Source of the DNA: Elusimicrobia bacterium GWC2_64_44
Lineage (GTDB): Bacteria; Elusimicrobiota; Elusimicrobia; Elusimicrobiales; UBA9959
DNA length: 43,847 nucleotides
Direction: 5' to 3'
NCBI GenBank assembly: GCA_001799845.1
Contig: MGUG01000050.1
Location: forward strand, 1 to 43,847
Positions 29,487-37,399 of this stretch are shown here, piece after piece (the stretch's first letter is position 1; each line of letters opens with the position of its first letter). Position numbers and translations under genes: made by a program. The notes below the pieces were generated by a model that ran no database searches, was not told where the DNA came from, and worked only from the letters and a program-made list of their open reading frames with translations.

Positions 29487-31124
29487 CTATTTTTCCAGCA
29501 TGAAAGGGTAGCGGTAGTCGTGCGGGGGGGTGAAGTTCTCCTTCACCGCGCGCGGCGAGGTCCAGCGCATCATGTTGATGATGGAGCCGGCCTTGTCGTT
29601 GGTGCCGCTGGCCCGCGCGCCGCCGAAGGGCTGCTGGCCCACCACGGCCCCGGTGGGCTTGTCGTTGATGTAGAAGTTGCCGGCCGCGTCGCGCAGCGCG
29701 TCCTCGGCCTTCAGTATCGCGGCCCGGTCCTGGGCGAAGATGGCCCCGGTGAGCGCGTACGGCGAGGTCTCGTCGCAGAGCTTCAGCGTTTCCTCAAAAT
29801 TCCCGTCCTCGTAGGGGTACACCGTCATCACCGGCCCGAAGATCTCCTCTTCCATCGTCTTGAACTTAGGGTTGCTGGTCTCTATCAGCGTGGGGCGGAT
29901 GAAATAGCCCTCGGAGTCGTCGCAGCCGCCGCCGGCGAGTATTTTAGCGTCGGGGGCGCTCCTGGCGAAGTCGATATACTCCTTGATGGTCTTGTAGGCC
30001 CCCTTGTCTATCACCGCGTTGAAGAAGTTGCTGAAGTCCTCGGCCGGGCCCATCTTTATGCCCTTGATCTGGGAGACCAGGTCGTCCTTGATAGCGTTCC
30101 AGACGGAGTGCGGGATATAGGCGCGGCTGGCGGCCGAGCATTTCTGCCCCTGGTACTCGAAAGCGCCGCGGATGAGGGCGCATTTCAGCGCCTCGCGGTC
30201 GCAGGACTCGTGGGCGAAGATGAAGTCCTTGCCGCCGGTCTCGCCCACCACGCGCGGGTAGCCGCGGTACTTGCTGAAGTTGCCGGTGATGGAGGACCAC
30301 ATGCCGTTGAAGACGCCGGTGGAGCCGGTGAAGTGCAGGCCCATCAGGTCGCGGCTGGCGATGACAGGGTTGCCCACCTCGCCGCCGGAGCCCGGCAGCA
30401 TGTTGATGGCGCCGGCAGGCAGGCCGGCGGCCTCCCAGAGCTTGGCGAGGAAGTAGCCGGAGTAGACGGCGCTGGAGGCCGGCTTCCAGATGACGGTATT
30501 GCCCATGATGGCCGGGGCCGTGGGCAAATTGCCGGCGATGGAGGTGAAGTTAAAAGGCGTCACCGCGAAGACGAAGCCCTCGAGGGGACGGTAGTCCACG
30601 TAGTTCCAGCTGCCCGACGGGGACAGGGGCTGCTGGTCGTGGATCTGCTCGGCGAACCAGGTGTTGAAGCGGTAGAAGTCCACGAGCTCGCAGGCGGAGT
30701 CTATTTCGGCCTGGTAGGGGTTCTTGGACTGGCCTATCATGGTGGCGGCGTTCAAGGTCTGCCTCCAGGTGGTGGCCAGCAGCTCGCCGGCTTTGAGGAA
30801 AATGGCGGCGCGGGCGTGCCAGGGCATGCGGCCCCAGGTCTGGCGGGCCTCCGCGGCGGCCTGCACGGCCATTTCAACCTCTTTAGGGCCGGCCTTGTGG
30901 TAGCGGCCTATGACCTTCTTGTTCTCGTGCGGCACCACAATGTCCGCGGTGCGGCCGGTGCGCACTTCCTTTCCGCCTATGATGAGGGGGATGTCTACGA
31001 CCTGGCTGCGCAGTTCGGTTATTTTCGCCTTCAGCTCGGCGCGCTCCTTGCTGCCGGGGGCGTAATTGAGGATGGGCTCGTTGACGGGCTCGGGGATCTG
31101 GAAAATAGTGTTCAGCGTGTTCAT
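29487..31124 (-). CDS. pruA: L-glutamate gamma-semialdehyde (1-pyrroline-5-carboxylate) dehydrogenase
   Basis: The protein has 545 residues. ATG 31124 follows a strong AAGGAGG ribosome binding site. The NAD-dependent aldehyde dehydrogenase fold is complete: VTPFNFTSIAGNL (oxyanion Asn), VGETGGKDFIFAHESCD (general-base Glu), GQKCSAASR with the nucleophile C329, and FYINDKPTGAVVGQQPFGGARASGTNDK. It oxidises glutamate semialdehyde to glutamate, the second step of proline and part of arginine/ornithine breakdown. No proline dehydrogenase gene is in the window. A LysR-type gene is divergently transcribed across a 90-bp region with an ATTCAT/ATGAAT operator-like repeat, so it is probably the regulated, active copy; the paralogue at 24896 lacks the nucleophile. 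Confidence 0.92.
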   Translation of the reverse strand: MNTLNTIFQIPEPVNEPILNYAPGSKERAELKAKITELRSQVVDIPLIIGGKEVRTGRTADIVVPHENKKVIGRYHKAGPKEVEMAVQAAAEARQTWGRMPWHARAAIFLKAGELLATTWRQTLNAATMIGQSKNPYQAEIDSACELVDFYRFNTWFAEQIHDQQPLSPSGSWNYVDYRPLEGFVFAVTPFNFTSIAGNLPTAPAIMGNTVIWKPASSAVYSGYFLAKLWEAAGLPAGAINMLPGSGGEVGNPVIASRDLMGLHFTGSTGVFNGMWSSITGNFSKYRGYPRVVGETGGKDFIFAHESCDREALKCALIRGAFEYQGQKCSAASRAYIPHSVWNAIKDDLVSQIKGIKMGPAEDFSNFFNAVIDKGAYKTIKEYIDFARSAPDAKILAGGGCDDSEGYFIRPTLIETSNPKFKTMEEEIFGPVMTVYPYEDGNFEETLKLCDETSPYALTGAIFAQDRAAILKAEDALRDAAGNFYINDKPTGAVVGQQPFGGARASGTNDKAGSIINMMRWTSPRAVKENFTPPHDYRYPFMLEK

Positions 31125-31178
31125 GGGGGCCTCCTTGAAAGGTTTAAATATGTTAGCAAGCGGAAAGTTATTAGTATA

Positions 31179-31206
31179 ATTCATAGTATTCATATCAGGT
31201 ATGAAT
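31179..31206. promoter_or_regulatory. LysR-type operator candidate
   Basis: ATTCAT at 31179-31184 is repeated at 31188-31193, and the latter forms an inverted repeat with ATGAAT at 31201-31206 (N7 between). This contains a T-N11-A pattern typical of LysR-type sites. It lies between pruA and the divergent LysR gene. Confidence 0.55.
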
Positions 31207-31214
31207 TAAATTCA

Positions 31215-32117
31215 ATGGCTTTGGACCTCTACCAGCTAAGGGCTTTCTTCGCGGTGGCGCAGACGCTGAATTACACGGCGGCGGCGGCGCGGCTGTACGT
31301 CACGCAATCCGCGGTCAGCCACGCCGTGGCCAAACTGGAGCGCGGCCTGAAGGAAGAGCTGTTCGTGCGGGGCGGGCGCCGCCTGGGCTTGAGCGAGGCG
31401 GGCCGCATCCTCTATAAGTCCTGCGAGACCGTCTTCTACGAGCTGGAGCGGGCCGAGGAGCGCCTGGCCGCCGGCCGGGGCCGCGGCGCCGGCAATATCC
31501 GCCTGGGCGCCACGGTGGAGTTCGGCACCACGCTGCTGGTGAAATACCTGAAGGGCTTCATCCGTAAACACCCCGGCGTGCACCTGGATTTCCAGTTCCG
31601 CCACGAACTCCTCAAGCCGCTGCTCGACGACGAGCTGGACATGATCGTCGACTGCAAGAGCCATAAGGCGGAAGGCCTCGAAAAGACGCCGCTGTTCCGC
31701 GAGGAATACGCGGTGATAGCCTCCCCGGACTTCGTGCGGGAGCGGGGCCTGCGCGCGCCGCGGGACCTGGCCGGCTGCCCTGTGCTGTCCATGGACAAGG
31801 GCGGTCTCTGGTGGGGCAACTTCCTCAACGCCCTGCCTCAGGCCGAGCGCCCGGAGCTCGGGAACATCACGGAGCTCAACCATATCCGCGCCATCATCAA
31901 CGCCGCGCTGGAAGGCCTGGGGGCCGGCTTCGTGCCGCGCTACTGCGTGCTGAAAGAATTCAAGGCGAAAACGCTGGTAAACGTTTTTCCCCGGTTGAAA
32001 CTGCTGGAGGATAATTTCTATGTTTATCAGAAGGCCGGGCGGGCCGGCCTGGAGCGCCACCGCGCCCTGCTCGAATATTTAAGGAACATAAAGACCACCG
32101 CGCTGGAGCGCGCCTGA
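31215..32117 (+). CDS. LysR-family transcriptional regulator
   Basis: The protein has 300 residues, the normal LysR length. The winged helix-turn-helix occupies about residues 4-62 (LYQLRAFFAVAQTLNYTAAAARLYVTQSAVSHAVAKLE), followed by a substrate-binding-like effector domain (about 90-295). The frame stays open far upstream across the opposite-strand dehydrogenase, but ATG 31215 gives the canonical LysR N-terminus, so the upstream part is not coding. It is divergent from pruA and most likely controls it, perhaps with proline, P5C or an aldehyde as inducer. The tungsten cluster begins only 15 bp after its stop on the same strand, so it may be co-transcribed with or also regulate those genes. 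Confidence 0.9.
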   Translation: MALDLYQLRAFFAVAQTLNYTAAAARLYVTQSAVSHAVAKLERGLKEELFVRGGRRLGLSEAGRILYKSCETVFYELERAEERLAAGRGRGAGNIRLGATVEFGTTLLVKYLKGFIRKHPGVHLDFQFRHELLKPLLDDELDMIVDCKSHKAEGLEKTPLFREEYAVIASPDFVRERGLRAPRDLAGCPVLSMDKGGLWWGNFLNALPQAERPELGNITELNHIRAIINAALEGLGAGFVPRYCVLKEFKAKTLVNVFPRLKLLEDNFYVYQKAGRAGLERHRALLEYLRNIKTTALERA

Positions 32118-32132
32118 ACCTAAGGAGAAGAT

Positions 32133-33164
32133 ATGAAGATAAATGCAACGCTGCTTGCCCTGGCCCTGCTGGCCGGCGCACTGTCCGCAGTAGCCCAGGA
32201 AGAGAAAAAGACCCCGGAGGCCGCGGCCGGCCCGGTCCTGAACAGCTTCTTCGAGCGCGGCCCTGAGGCAAAATACCAGCTGAAAAGCATAATGGTGGAA
32301 GGCGAGGTGGCCGAGCCGGGGCCGGTGGAGCTCGCTTCGCTGCCGGTCAGGGAAGCGGCCGTGAAGGAACTGGTCTGGCTGGACGGCAAGCCGGCGTTCA
32401 GGGGCGCCTACCTGTTCTCCGGTTACGCCCTCTACGACATCCTCAACGCCAAGCCGCTGAAAAAGGCCAGGGCGGATTTCAAGCCGGAGACGGACCTCTT
32501 CATAATAGTGGAGAACGCCGCCGGCGATCGTGCCGTGTTCAGCTGGGGCGAGATCTATTACGCCTCTAACGGCTATGGCGCGCTGATAGCCAGATCGGCC
32601 CGTTCCGTCACGGCGCCCAAGCGCAACACCGACTGGCCCCTGCCCGCAGAGCCGCGGCTTGTTGCGGCGAACGATCTCTATAACACCCGCTTCATCGCCA
32701 ACCCGGTAAAGATCACGGTCAAATCCGCGCCCGGCGACTTCCCCGGCAAGAAGCACGAGGCCGTCTACGCGCCGGAATTCACCCTGGTCTACGGCGAAAA
32801 TAAAATTGCGGTGAAAGAGCCAGGCAAGGCCGAAAAGCGCGCCTACTCGGCCGCCGGCTACGGGCATGGCACCGGCTTCAAGGGCCTGAAGAACGAGACC
32901 GGTTTCCTTTTCAAGGATATCCTGGCGCAGGCCGGGGTGGCCCCGCAGGATTCCGGCGACAAGCTGGTGGTGGTTTCGGCCGGCGACGCCTACCGCGCGA
33001 CTTTCAGCCTGGCCGAGCTCATCAACCGCGGCGACAACGCCGATTTCCTGGTGATAGACAACGCGGAGGAAAAGGACGGCCGCTTCTCGCTGTTCTCGGC
33101 CTCGGACTTCTTCGTGGACCGCAATGTGCGGTCCGTGGCCAAAGTGGAATTGCTGCGGCCCTGA
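32133..33164 (+). CDS. Exported protein with two SUOX-fold-like (molybdopterin-oxidoreductase-like) domains
   Basis: The protein has 343 residues with a signal peptide (MKINATLLALALLAGALSAVAQ). Two similar halves are visible. One has GAYLFSGYALYDILNAKPL and DLFIIVENAAGDRAVFSWGEIYY (about 89-150). The other has GFKGLKNETGFLFKDILAQAGV and KLVVVSAGDAYRATFSLAELINR (about 248-300). This pattern resembles the sulfite-oxidase-type molybdopterin-binding fold found in small periplasmic proteins next to Mo/W transport genes. The protein has no cysteine at all, so it cannot bind metal as sulfite oxidase does. It may bind cofactor, tungstate or a partner. AAGGAG precedes ATG 32133, and tupA follows 43 bp downstream. 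The fold call is moderate; the function is unknown. Confidence 0.55.
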   Translation: MKINATLLALALLAGALSAVAQEEKKTPEAAAGPVLNSFFERGPEAKYQLKSIMVEGEVAEPGPVELASLPVREAAVKELVWLDGKPAFRGAYLFSGYALYDILNAKPLKKARADFKPETDLFIIVENAAGDRAVFSWGEIYYASNGYGALIARSARSVTAPKRNTDWPLPAEPRLVAANDLYNTRFIANPVKITVKSAPGDFPGKKHEAVYAPEFTLVYGENKIAVKEPGKAEKRAYSAAGYGHGTGFKGLKNETGFLFKDILAQAGVAPQDSGDKLVVVSAGDAYRATFSLAELINRGDNADFLVIDNAEEKDGRFSLFSASDFFVDRNVRSVAKVELLRP

Positions 33165-33207
33165 ACGGAACTTTTTGGACTACTGAACTCTAACTACGGG
33201 AGAAACT

Positions 33208-34026
33208 ATGAAAAAGAACCTTATACTCGCCGCTGCGGCTTTCCTGGCGTTCGGCTGCCAGCAGAAGCAGGCCCCGCAGAGCATAGTGCGCCTGGCCACC
33301 ACCACCAGCGTGCGCGACACCGGCCTGCTGGACGTGCTGAACGAAACCTTCCAGAAGGACGGCAGATACACGCTGCAGGCCATAGCGGTGGGCTCAGGCC
33401 AGGCCATGCAGCTGGGCCGCACCGGCGAGGCGGACATCCTATGGGTGCATAGCCCCGATGACGAGAAGAAGTTCGTGGAGGAGGGGTTCGGCACCGACCG
33501 GATAACCTTCCTGCATAACGACTTCGTCCTGCTGGGCCCCGCCGCCGACCCCGCCAAAGTTAAGGGGGCGACAAAAGCCGCCGAGGCTTTCAGGAAAATA
33601 GTTTCCGCCAAGGCGCTGTTCGTGTCCCGCGCGGACCAGAGCGGCACGCATAAGAAAGAGCTGAAGGTCTGGGACGCGGCCAAGGTCAAACCCGCGGGCG
33701 AGTTCTATCTGGAGGCCGGGCAGGGCATGGCCGGCACGCTCTCTGTGGCCAGCGAGAAGAAGGCCTATGTGCTGGCCGACCGGTCCACCTATCTGTCGAT
33801 GAAGAAGAATATCGAGCTGGAAATAGTTAGCGAGGGAGACGAGGCGCTGATAAACCGCTACAGCCTGATACTCATACCTGCGGCCAAGTTCCCCAAGGTT
33901 AACTCCGCCGGGGCTAAAGCGTACTACGACTTTGTCCTCTCTAAGCGGGCCAAAGAGATAATAGAAGGTTTCGGCGTGGAGAAGTACGGCCAGCAGCTGT
34001 TCTTCTACGACTACGCGGCCAAATAA
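33208..34026 (+). CDS. tupA: Tungstate ABC transporter substrate-binding protein
   Basis: The protein has 272 residues. MKKNLILAAAAFLAFGC ends in a probable lipobox with C17, so it is likely a lipoprotein. RLATTTSVRDTGLLDVL (about 28-44) is the TTTS oxyanion-binding motif of TupA/WtpA-type proteins, followed by VGSGQAMQLGRTGEADILWVHSP and SRADQSGTHKKE. These segments coordinate tungstate with much higher affinity than molybdate in studied TupA proteins. GGGAG precedes ATG 33208. A strong terminator right after the gene would let this subunit be made in excess over the permease and ATPase, as is common for binding proteins. The downstream AOR gene supports tungstate as the physiological ligand. 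Confidence 0.92.
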   Translation: MKKNLILAAAAFLAFGCQQKQAPQSIVRLATTTSVRDTGLLDVLNETFQKDGRYTLQAIAVGSGQAMQLGRTGEADILWVHSPDDEKKFVEEGFGTDRITFLHNDFVLLGPAADPAKVKGATKAAEAFRKIVSAKALFVSRADQSGTHKKELKVWDAAKVKPAGEFYLEAGQGMAGTLSVASEKKAYVLADRSTYLSMKKNIELEIVSEGDEALINRYSLILIPAAKFPKVNSAGAKAYYDFVLSKRAKEIIEGFGVEKYGQQLFFYDYAAK

Positions 34027-34044
34027 ACGCCGGGGTTCGGCGCC

Positions 34045-34080
34045 GCGGCCCGGGACAGAAAATCCCGGGCCGCTTTTTTT
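34045..34080 (+). terminator. Rho-independent terminator/attenuator after tupA
   Basis: GCGGCCCGGGA (34045-34055) pairs with TCCCGGGCCGC (34063-34073), followed by T7. It separates tupA from the modE-like-tupBC part of the cluster. Confidence 0.85.
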
Positions 34081-34086
34081 GAGCCC

Positions 34087-34110
34087 CGTTATATCTTGTA
34101 AAATATAACG
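34087..34110. promoter_or_regulatory. ModE/TunR-like operator CGTTATAT-N8-ATATAACG
   Basis: The perfect 8-bp arms match the CGTTATA...TATAACG type of ModE-family binding sites. TAAAAT (34099-34104) inside it is a possible -10 box, 7 bp before the ATG of the modE-like gene. Binding would block that promoter, giving autoregulation of modE-like-tupBC and genes beyond. Confidence 0.7.
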
Positions 34111-34111
34111 G

Positions 34112-34459
34112 ATGCGCTTAAGGGTAAAAATAGGCCTGCGGGACGCCGCGGACGAAGCTTTCATGGGCCTGGGGCCCGCCTGGCTGCTGCGCGGGGTGGA
34201 GAAACTCGGTTCGCTGAGCGCGGCGGCCAGGGAAATGGACATGTCCTACTCCAAGGCCCATAAACTGGTCAAAAAACTGGAAGCCGCCCTCGGCCGCCCG
34301 GTCCTGGCCGTCACCAGGGGCGGCAGCAGCCGCGGCGGCGCTGCGCTGACCGGCGGCGGCAGGGAATTCCTGGAGCGCTACGAAGCCCTGGACGCAGCCG
34401 TCAGGAGAGAGGCCGACAAACTTTTCAAGAAGGCCTTTCCTGGCGGCAAACTGATCTGA
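34112..34459 (+). CDS. ModE-type HTH regulator without effector domain
   Basis: The protein has 115 residues. It matches the N-terminal winged helix-turn-helix of ModE: LGPAWLLRGVEKLGSLSAAAREMDMSYSKAHKLVKKLEAALGRPV (about 25-70), then GGAALTGGGREFLERYEALD. The C-terminal MOP/TOBE domains that bind molybdate or tungstate in ModE and TunR are missing, so the signal may be sensed by a partner or not at all. The ATG has no ribosome binding site and lies 7 bp after a -10-like TAAAAT, so a leaderless transcript is likely. tupB starts within its stop codon (TGATG). It most likely represses or activates tungstate uptake through the palindrome directly upstream. Confidence 0.82.
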   Translation: MRLRVKIGLRDAADEAFMGLGPAWLLRGVEKLGSLSAAAREMDMSYSKAHKLVKKLEAALGRPVLAVTRGGSSRGGAALTGGGREFLERYEALDAAVRREADKLFKKAFPGGKLI

Positions 34460-35160
34460 TGGAATTTATTTTAGAAGGCCTGCGCAAAGGCCTGCACCTC
34501 ATACTGAGCGGCAACCCGGAGATCTTCGCCATCACCAGGCTGTCGCTGTCGGTGTCGCTGCTGGCCACGGCCCTGGCGGTGCTGGCCGGAGTGCCGCTGG
34601 GCGGCTGGATAGCCGTGAAAAAATTCCCGCTCAAGAAGCTGCTCATCGCGCTGGTCAATACCGGCATGGGCCTGCCGCCGGTGGTGGCGGGCCTGGTGGT
34701 GATGCTGTTCCTCGCGCGCAGCGGGCCGCTGGGCTTCCTGGACTGGCTTTACACCCCGAAGGGCATGGTGATAGCGCAGTTCATCATCGCCCTGCCCATC
34801 ATCACCGCGCTGTCCATCTCCGCCATGCAGAGCGTGGACCCCAAATTCTATAACCAGGTGCTGACGCTGGGCGCCAGCGACTGGCAGGCCATCCGCGTCT
34901 GCCTCAAAGAGATGCGCCTGACCATAGTGGCCGCCGTGATAGCCGGCTTCGGGCGGCTGGTGGCCGAGGTGGGGGCCGTGATGATAGTGGGCGGCAATAT
35001 ACGCCACCAGACGCGCATGCTGACCACCGCCACCGTGATGGAAACCCAGATGGGGAATTTCGACATGGCCATCGCCATCGGGCTGGTGCTGCTGGCCGTG
35101 GGGTTCATAGTGAACCTGGCGCTGACCCTGATACAGCAGGACAAGGTGCTGGCGCGATGA
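34459..35160 (+). CDS. tupB: Tungstate ABC transporter permease
   Basis: The protein has 233 residues and about five to six membrane helices. The EAA-like loop that contacts the ATPase is seen at LGASDWQAIRVCLKEMRLTIVAAVIAGFGRLVAEVGAVMIVGGNI (about 137-180). The sequence is typical of TupB/WtpB permeases: MGLPPVVAGLVVMLFLARSGPLG near the middle and RHQTRMLTTATVMETQMGNFDMA near the end. It overlaps the modE-like stop by one base and the tupC start by four bases, so the three are translationally coupled. It carries tungstate delivered by TupA across the inner membrane. Confidence 0.9.
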   Translation: MEFILEGLRKGLHLILSGNPEIFAITRLSLSVSLLATALAVLAGVPLGGWIAVKKFPLKKLLIALVNTGMGLPPVVAGLVVMLFLARSGPLGFLDWLYTPKGMVIAQFIIALPIITALSISAMQSVDPKFYNQVLTLGASDWQAIRVCLKEMRLTIVAAVIAGFGRLVAEVGAVMIVGGNIRHQTRMLTTATVMETQMGNFDMAIAIGLVLLAVGFIVNLALTLIQQDKVLAR

Positions 35161-36221
35161 TAAAATTAAAGGACCTGCGCCTCGGCTTCGACACGGGCTT
35201 CACTCTCTCCGTGGACGCGCTGAACATCCGCGGGGGGGAAGTGTTCGCCATCATCGGCCCCAACGGCGCCGGTAAGACCACTCTGCTCAACGCCATGGCC
35301 ATGCTGCGCCGGCCGGAGAACGGCTCGCTCACCATCATGGGGCGGGACGCGCTGGCCCCGGAGAACAGGCTGTTCCTGCGGCGGGCCATGTCCGTGGTCT
35401 TCTCGCAGCCTTACCTGGTCAACGACACGGTCTTCGCCAATGTCTCGCTGCCGCTGAAACTGCGCGGGCGGGTGGACCGCGCCGCGGTGGACGCGGCGCT
35501 GGAACTTTTCAGGATAACCCATCTGAAGGATAGAAATGCCAAGACGCTGTCACAGGGCGAGAGCCACCGGGCGGCGCTGGCGCGGGCCTTTGTGACCCAA
35601 CCCAGGCTGCTGCTGCTCGACGAGCCCTTCGGCAGCCTGGACGAGCGGGTGAAGGAGTCCATCTCGCGGGACTTGCGCCGGGTGATGAAGGCGTCAGGGG
35701 CGGCCGCGGTGCTGGTCACTCAGGACCAGGAGGGCGCGCTGACCCTTTGCGATACCCTGGCCGTGCTGGTGAACGGCCGCCTGCTGCAGCAGGGCGAGCC
35801 GCAGGAGATCTTCTCTCGTCCCGCGTCCAAAGAGGTGGCTGATTTTGTGGGCGTGGAGACCATACTGCCCGGGCGTGTGGTCGCGAATCAGGACAATCTC
35901 TGCACCGTCGCGGCCGGCGGGAAAACGCTGATGGCGGTGTCCGGCTGCGCCGAGGGCGACAGCGTGTTCTTCTGTCTGCGGCCCGAGGACATGAGCGTCT
36001 CGCTGAACGCCGACGCGGGCGGCCGCCGCAATAATTTCAAGTCCAGGGTGGTTTCGGTAGCCCCGTGGGGGCTGGAGTACAAGGTGGAACTGGACTGCGG
36101 CTTTACGGCGCAGGCGGCCGTCACGAAGCAGCTGGTGGACGGGCTGGGTCTTAAGCCGGGATGCGAGGTTTACGCCTCGTTCAAGGCGACGGCCGCGCAT
36201 TTGATAAAGAGGGCCATATGA
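35157..36221 (+). CDS. tupC: Tungstate ABC transporter ATP-binding protein
   Basis: The protein has 354 residues. GPNGAGKTT (34-42) is Walker A, LSQGESHRAALARAF (about 133) is the ABC signature with Gln in place of the first Gly, and LLLLDEPFGSLDE (about 155) is Walker B. VLVTQDQEGAL gives a Gln where the switch His is usual (TH to TQ), which is worth noting. The C-terminal 110 residues (VETILPGRVV, FFCLRPEDMSVSL) form a TOBE-like domain that in ModC/TupC-type ATPases can bind oxyanion and down-regulate transport. It overlaps tupB and moeA by four bases each (ATGA), linking uptake to cofactor synthesis in one message. Confidence 0.9.
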   Translation: MIKLKDLRLGFDTGFTLSVDALNIRGGEVFAIIGPNGAGKTTLLNAMAMLRRPENGSLTIMGRDALAPENRLFLRRAMSVVFSQPYLVNDTVFANVSLPLKLRGRVDRAAVDAALELFRITHLKDRNAKTLSQGESHRAALARAFVTQPRLLLLDEPFGSLDERVKESISRDLRRVMKASGAAAVLVTQDQEGALTLCDTLAVLVNGRLLQQGEPQEIFSRPASKEVADFVGVETILPGRVVANQDNLCTVAAGGKTLMAVSGCAEGDSVFFCLRPEDMSVSLNADAGGRRNNFKSRVVSVAPWGLEYKVELDCGFTAQAAVTKQLVDGLGLKPGCEVYASFKATAAHLIKRAI

Positions 36222-37399
36222 TAACTTTCGAAGAAGCTATTTCTGCGGTTCTAAAGAACGCCCGGGCGCTGCCGCCGGAAACCGTGCGGCTGGAGGAGTC
36301 AGTCGGCCGCGCGCTGGCCGGGGACGTGCGCTCGGCGCTGGACATGCCGCCCTTCGACAAGTCCGCCGTGGACGGCTACGCCGTGCGCGCGGAGGCGGTG
36401 CGGCCCGGAGCGGAGCTGGGCAGCATGGGGCTAATACAGGCCGGGGACGTCTTCGGCGGCAAGGTGCCGGCCGGGGCCTGCGTGAAGATCATGACCGGCG
36501 CGCCGGTGCCGCCCGGCGCCGACGCCGTGGTGATGGTGGAGGAGACCAGCGAAAAAGACGGCCTGGTCAGATTTTCCTCCGGCATAAAGAAAGGCGCCAA
36601 CATTGCCCGGCGCGCCGAGGACATAAAGAAGGGCCAGCTGATATTGAAGCGCGGCACGGTGATAAAGATCTCGCATATAGCCGCGCTGGCCGCCGCCGGC
36701 CGCGGCGCGGTGCGCTGCGGCGCGCTGCCGACGGTCTCCCTGGTTAACACCGGCGGGGAAATAATCCCGCCCGGCCGGCCGCTGGGCAAAAACCAGATCT
36801 ACAACAGCAACGGCCCCATGCTCGCGGCTATGCTGAAGACCGACGGGATAAACGCGGCGCCGGTTATAGTGCGCGACGACGCGAAACTCCTGAAGGCGGC
36901 GCTCGCCAAAGCGCTGAAGGCCGACATTACCCTGATCTCCGGCGGCGTGTCGATGGGCGACTACGACCTGGTGCCGGGTCTGCTCAAGGCGCTGGGCGTT
37001 AAAAAGATCTTTCACACGGTGCGGGTGCGGCCCGGCAAGCCGATGTTCTTCGGCGTGAAGGGGCGCAAACTGGTCTTCGGCATACCCGGCAACCCGGTGG
37101 CCAATTTCCTGGCCTACCTGGCCTATATACGCCCCGCTATCAGGAGGATGGCCGGGCGGCCAGATTTCGCCCCTGCCTTCCTGGACGGCACCTGCGCGGC
37201 GGCTTTCAACCCGCGCACGGCGCGCCGCGCCCTGGTACTCTCCACCGTGAGCGCCAAGGCCGGCTTCTCGCTGGCCGGGGTTTCTAATAACGGCTCGGCC
37301 GATATCCTGGCGCTGGCGGAGGCCGGGGGCTTTACGCTGGTGCCGGAGGGCGGCGCGATAAAAAAAGGGGAGAAGGCTAAATTCCTGGCATGGCTATAG
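36218..37399 (+). CDS. moeA: Molybdopterin molybdo-/tungstotransferase
   Basis: The protein has 393 residues. ATG 36218 overlaps the tupC stop. Signatures are MPPFDKSAVDGYAV (43-56, D52), IMTGAPVPPGADAVVMVEET, SGGVSMGDYDLVP and VFGIPGNPVANFLAY, all four conserved blocks of MoeA. The enzyme inserts molybdate, or here more likely tungstate, into adenylylated molybdopterin made by Mog. Gene position directly after the tungstate transporter supports a tungsten-specific MoeA. moaA overlaps its 3' end by ten bases. Confidence 0.93.
   Translation: MITFEEAISAVLKNARALPPETVRLEESVGRALAGDVRSALDMPPFDKSAVDGYAVRAEAVRPGAELGSMGLIQAGDVFGGKVPAGACVKIMTGAPVPPGADAVVMVEETSEKDGLVRFSSGIKKGANIARRAEDIKKGQLILKRGTVIKISHIAALAAAGRGAVRCGALPTVSLVNTGGEIIPPGRPLGKNQIYNSNGPMLAAMLKTDGINAAPVIVRDDAKLLKAALAKALKADITLISGGVSMGDYDLVPGLLKALGVKKIFHTVRVRPGKPMFFGVKGRKLVFGIPGNPVANFLAYLAYIRPAIRRMAGRPDFAPAFLDGTCAAAFNPRTARRALVLSTVSAKAGFSLAGVSNNGSADILALAEAGGFTLVPEGGAIKKGEKAKFLAWL

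Noticed and set aside
29520..31214. Long open frame upstream of and continuous with the LysR gene
   Set aside because: It is antisense to the well-supported pruA gene, has low-complexity composition typical of shadow frames in GC-rich DNA, and ATG 31215 gives the normal LysR N-terminus.
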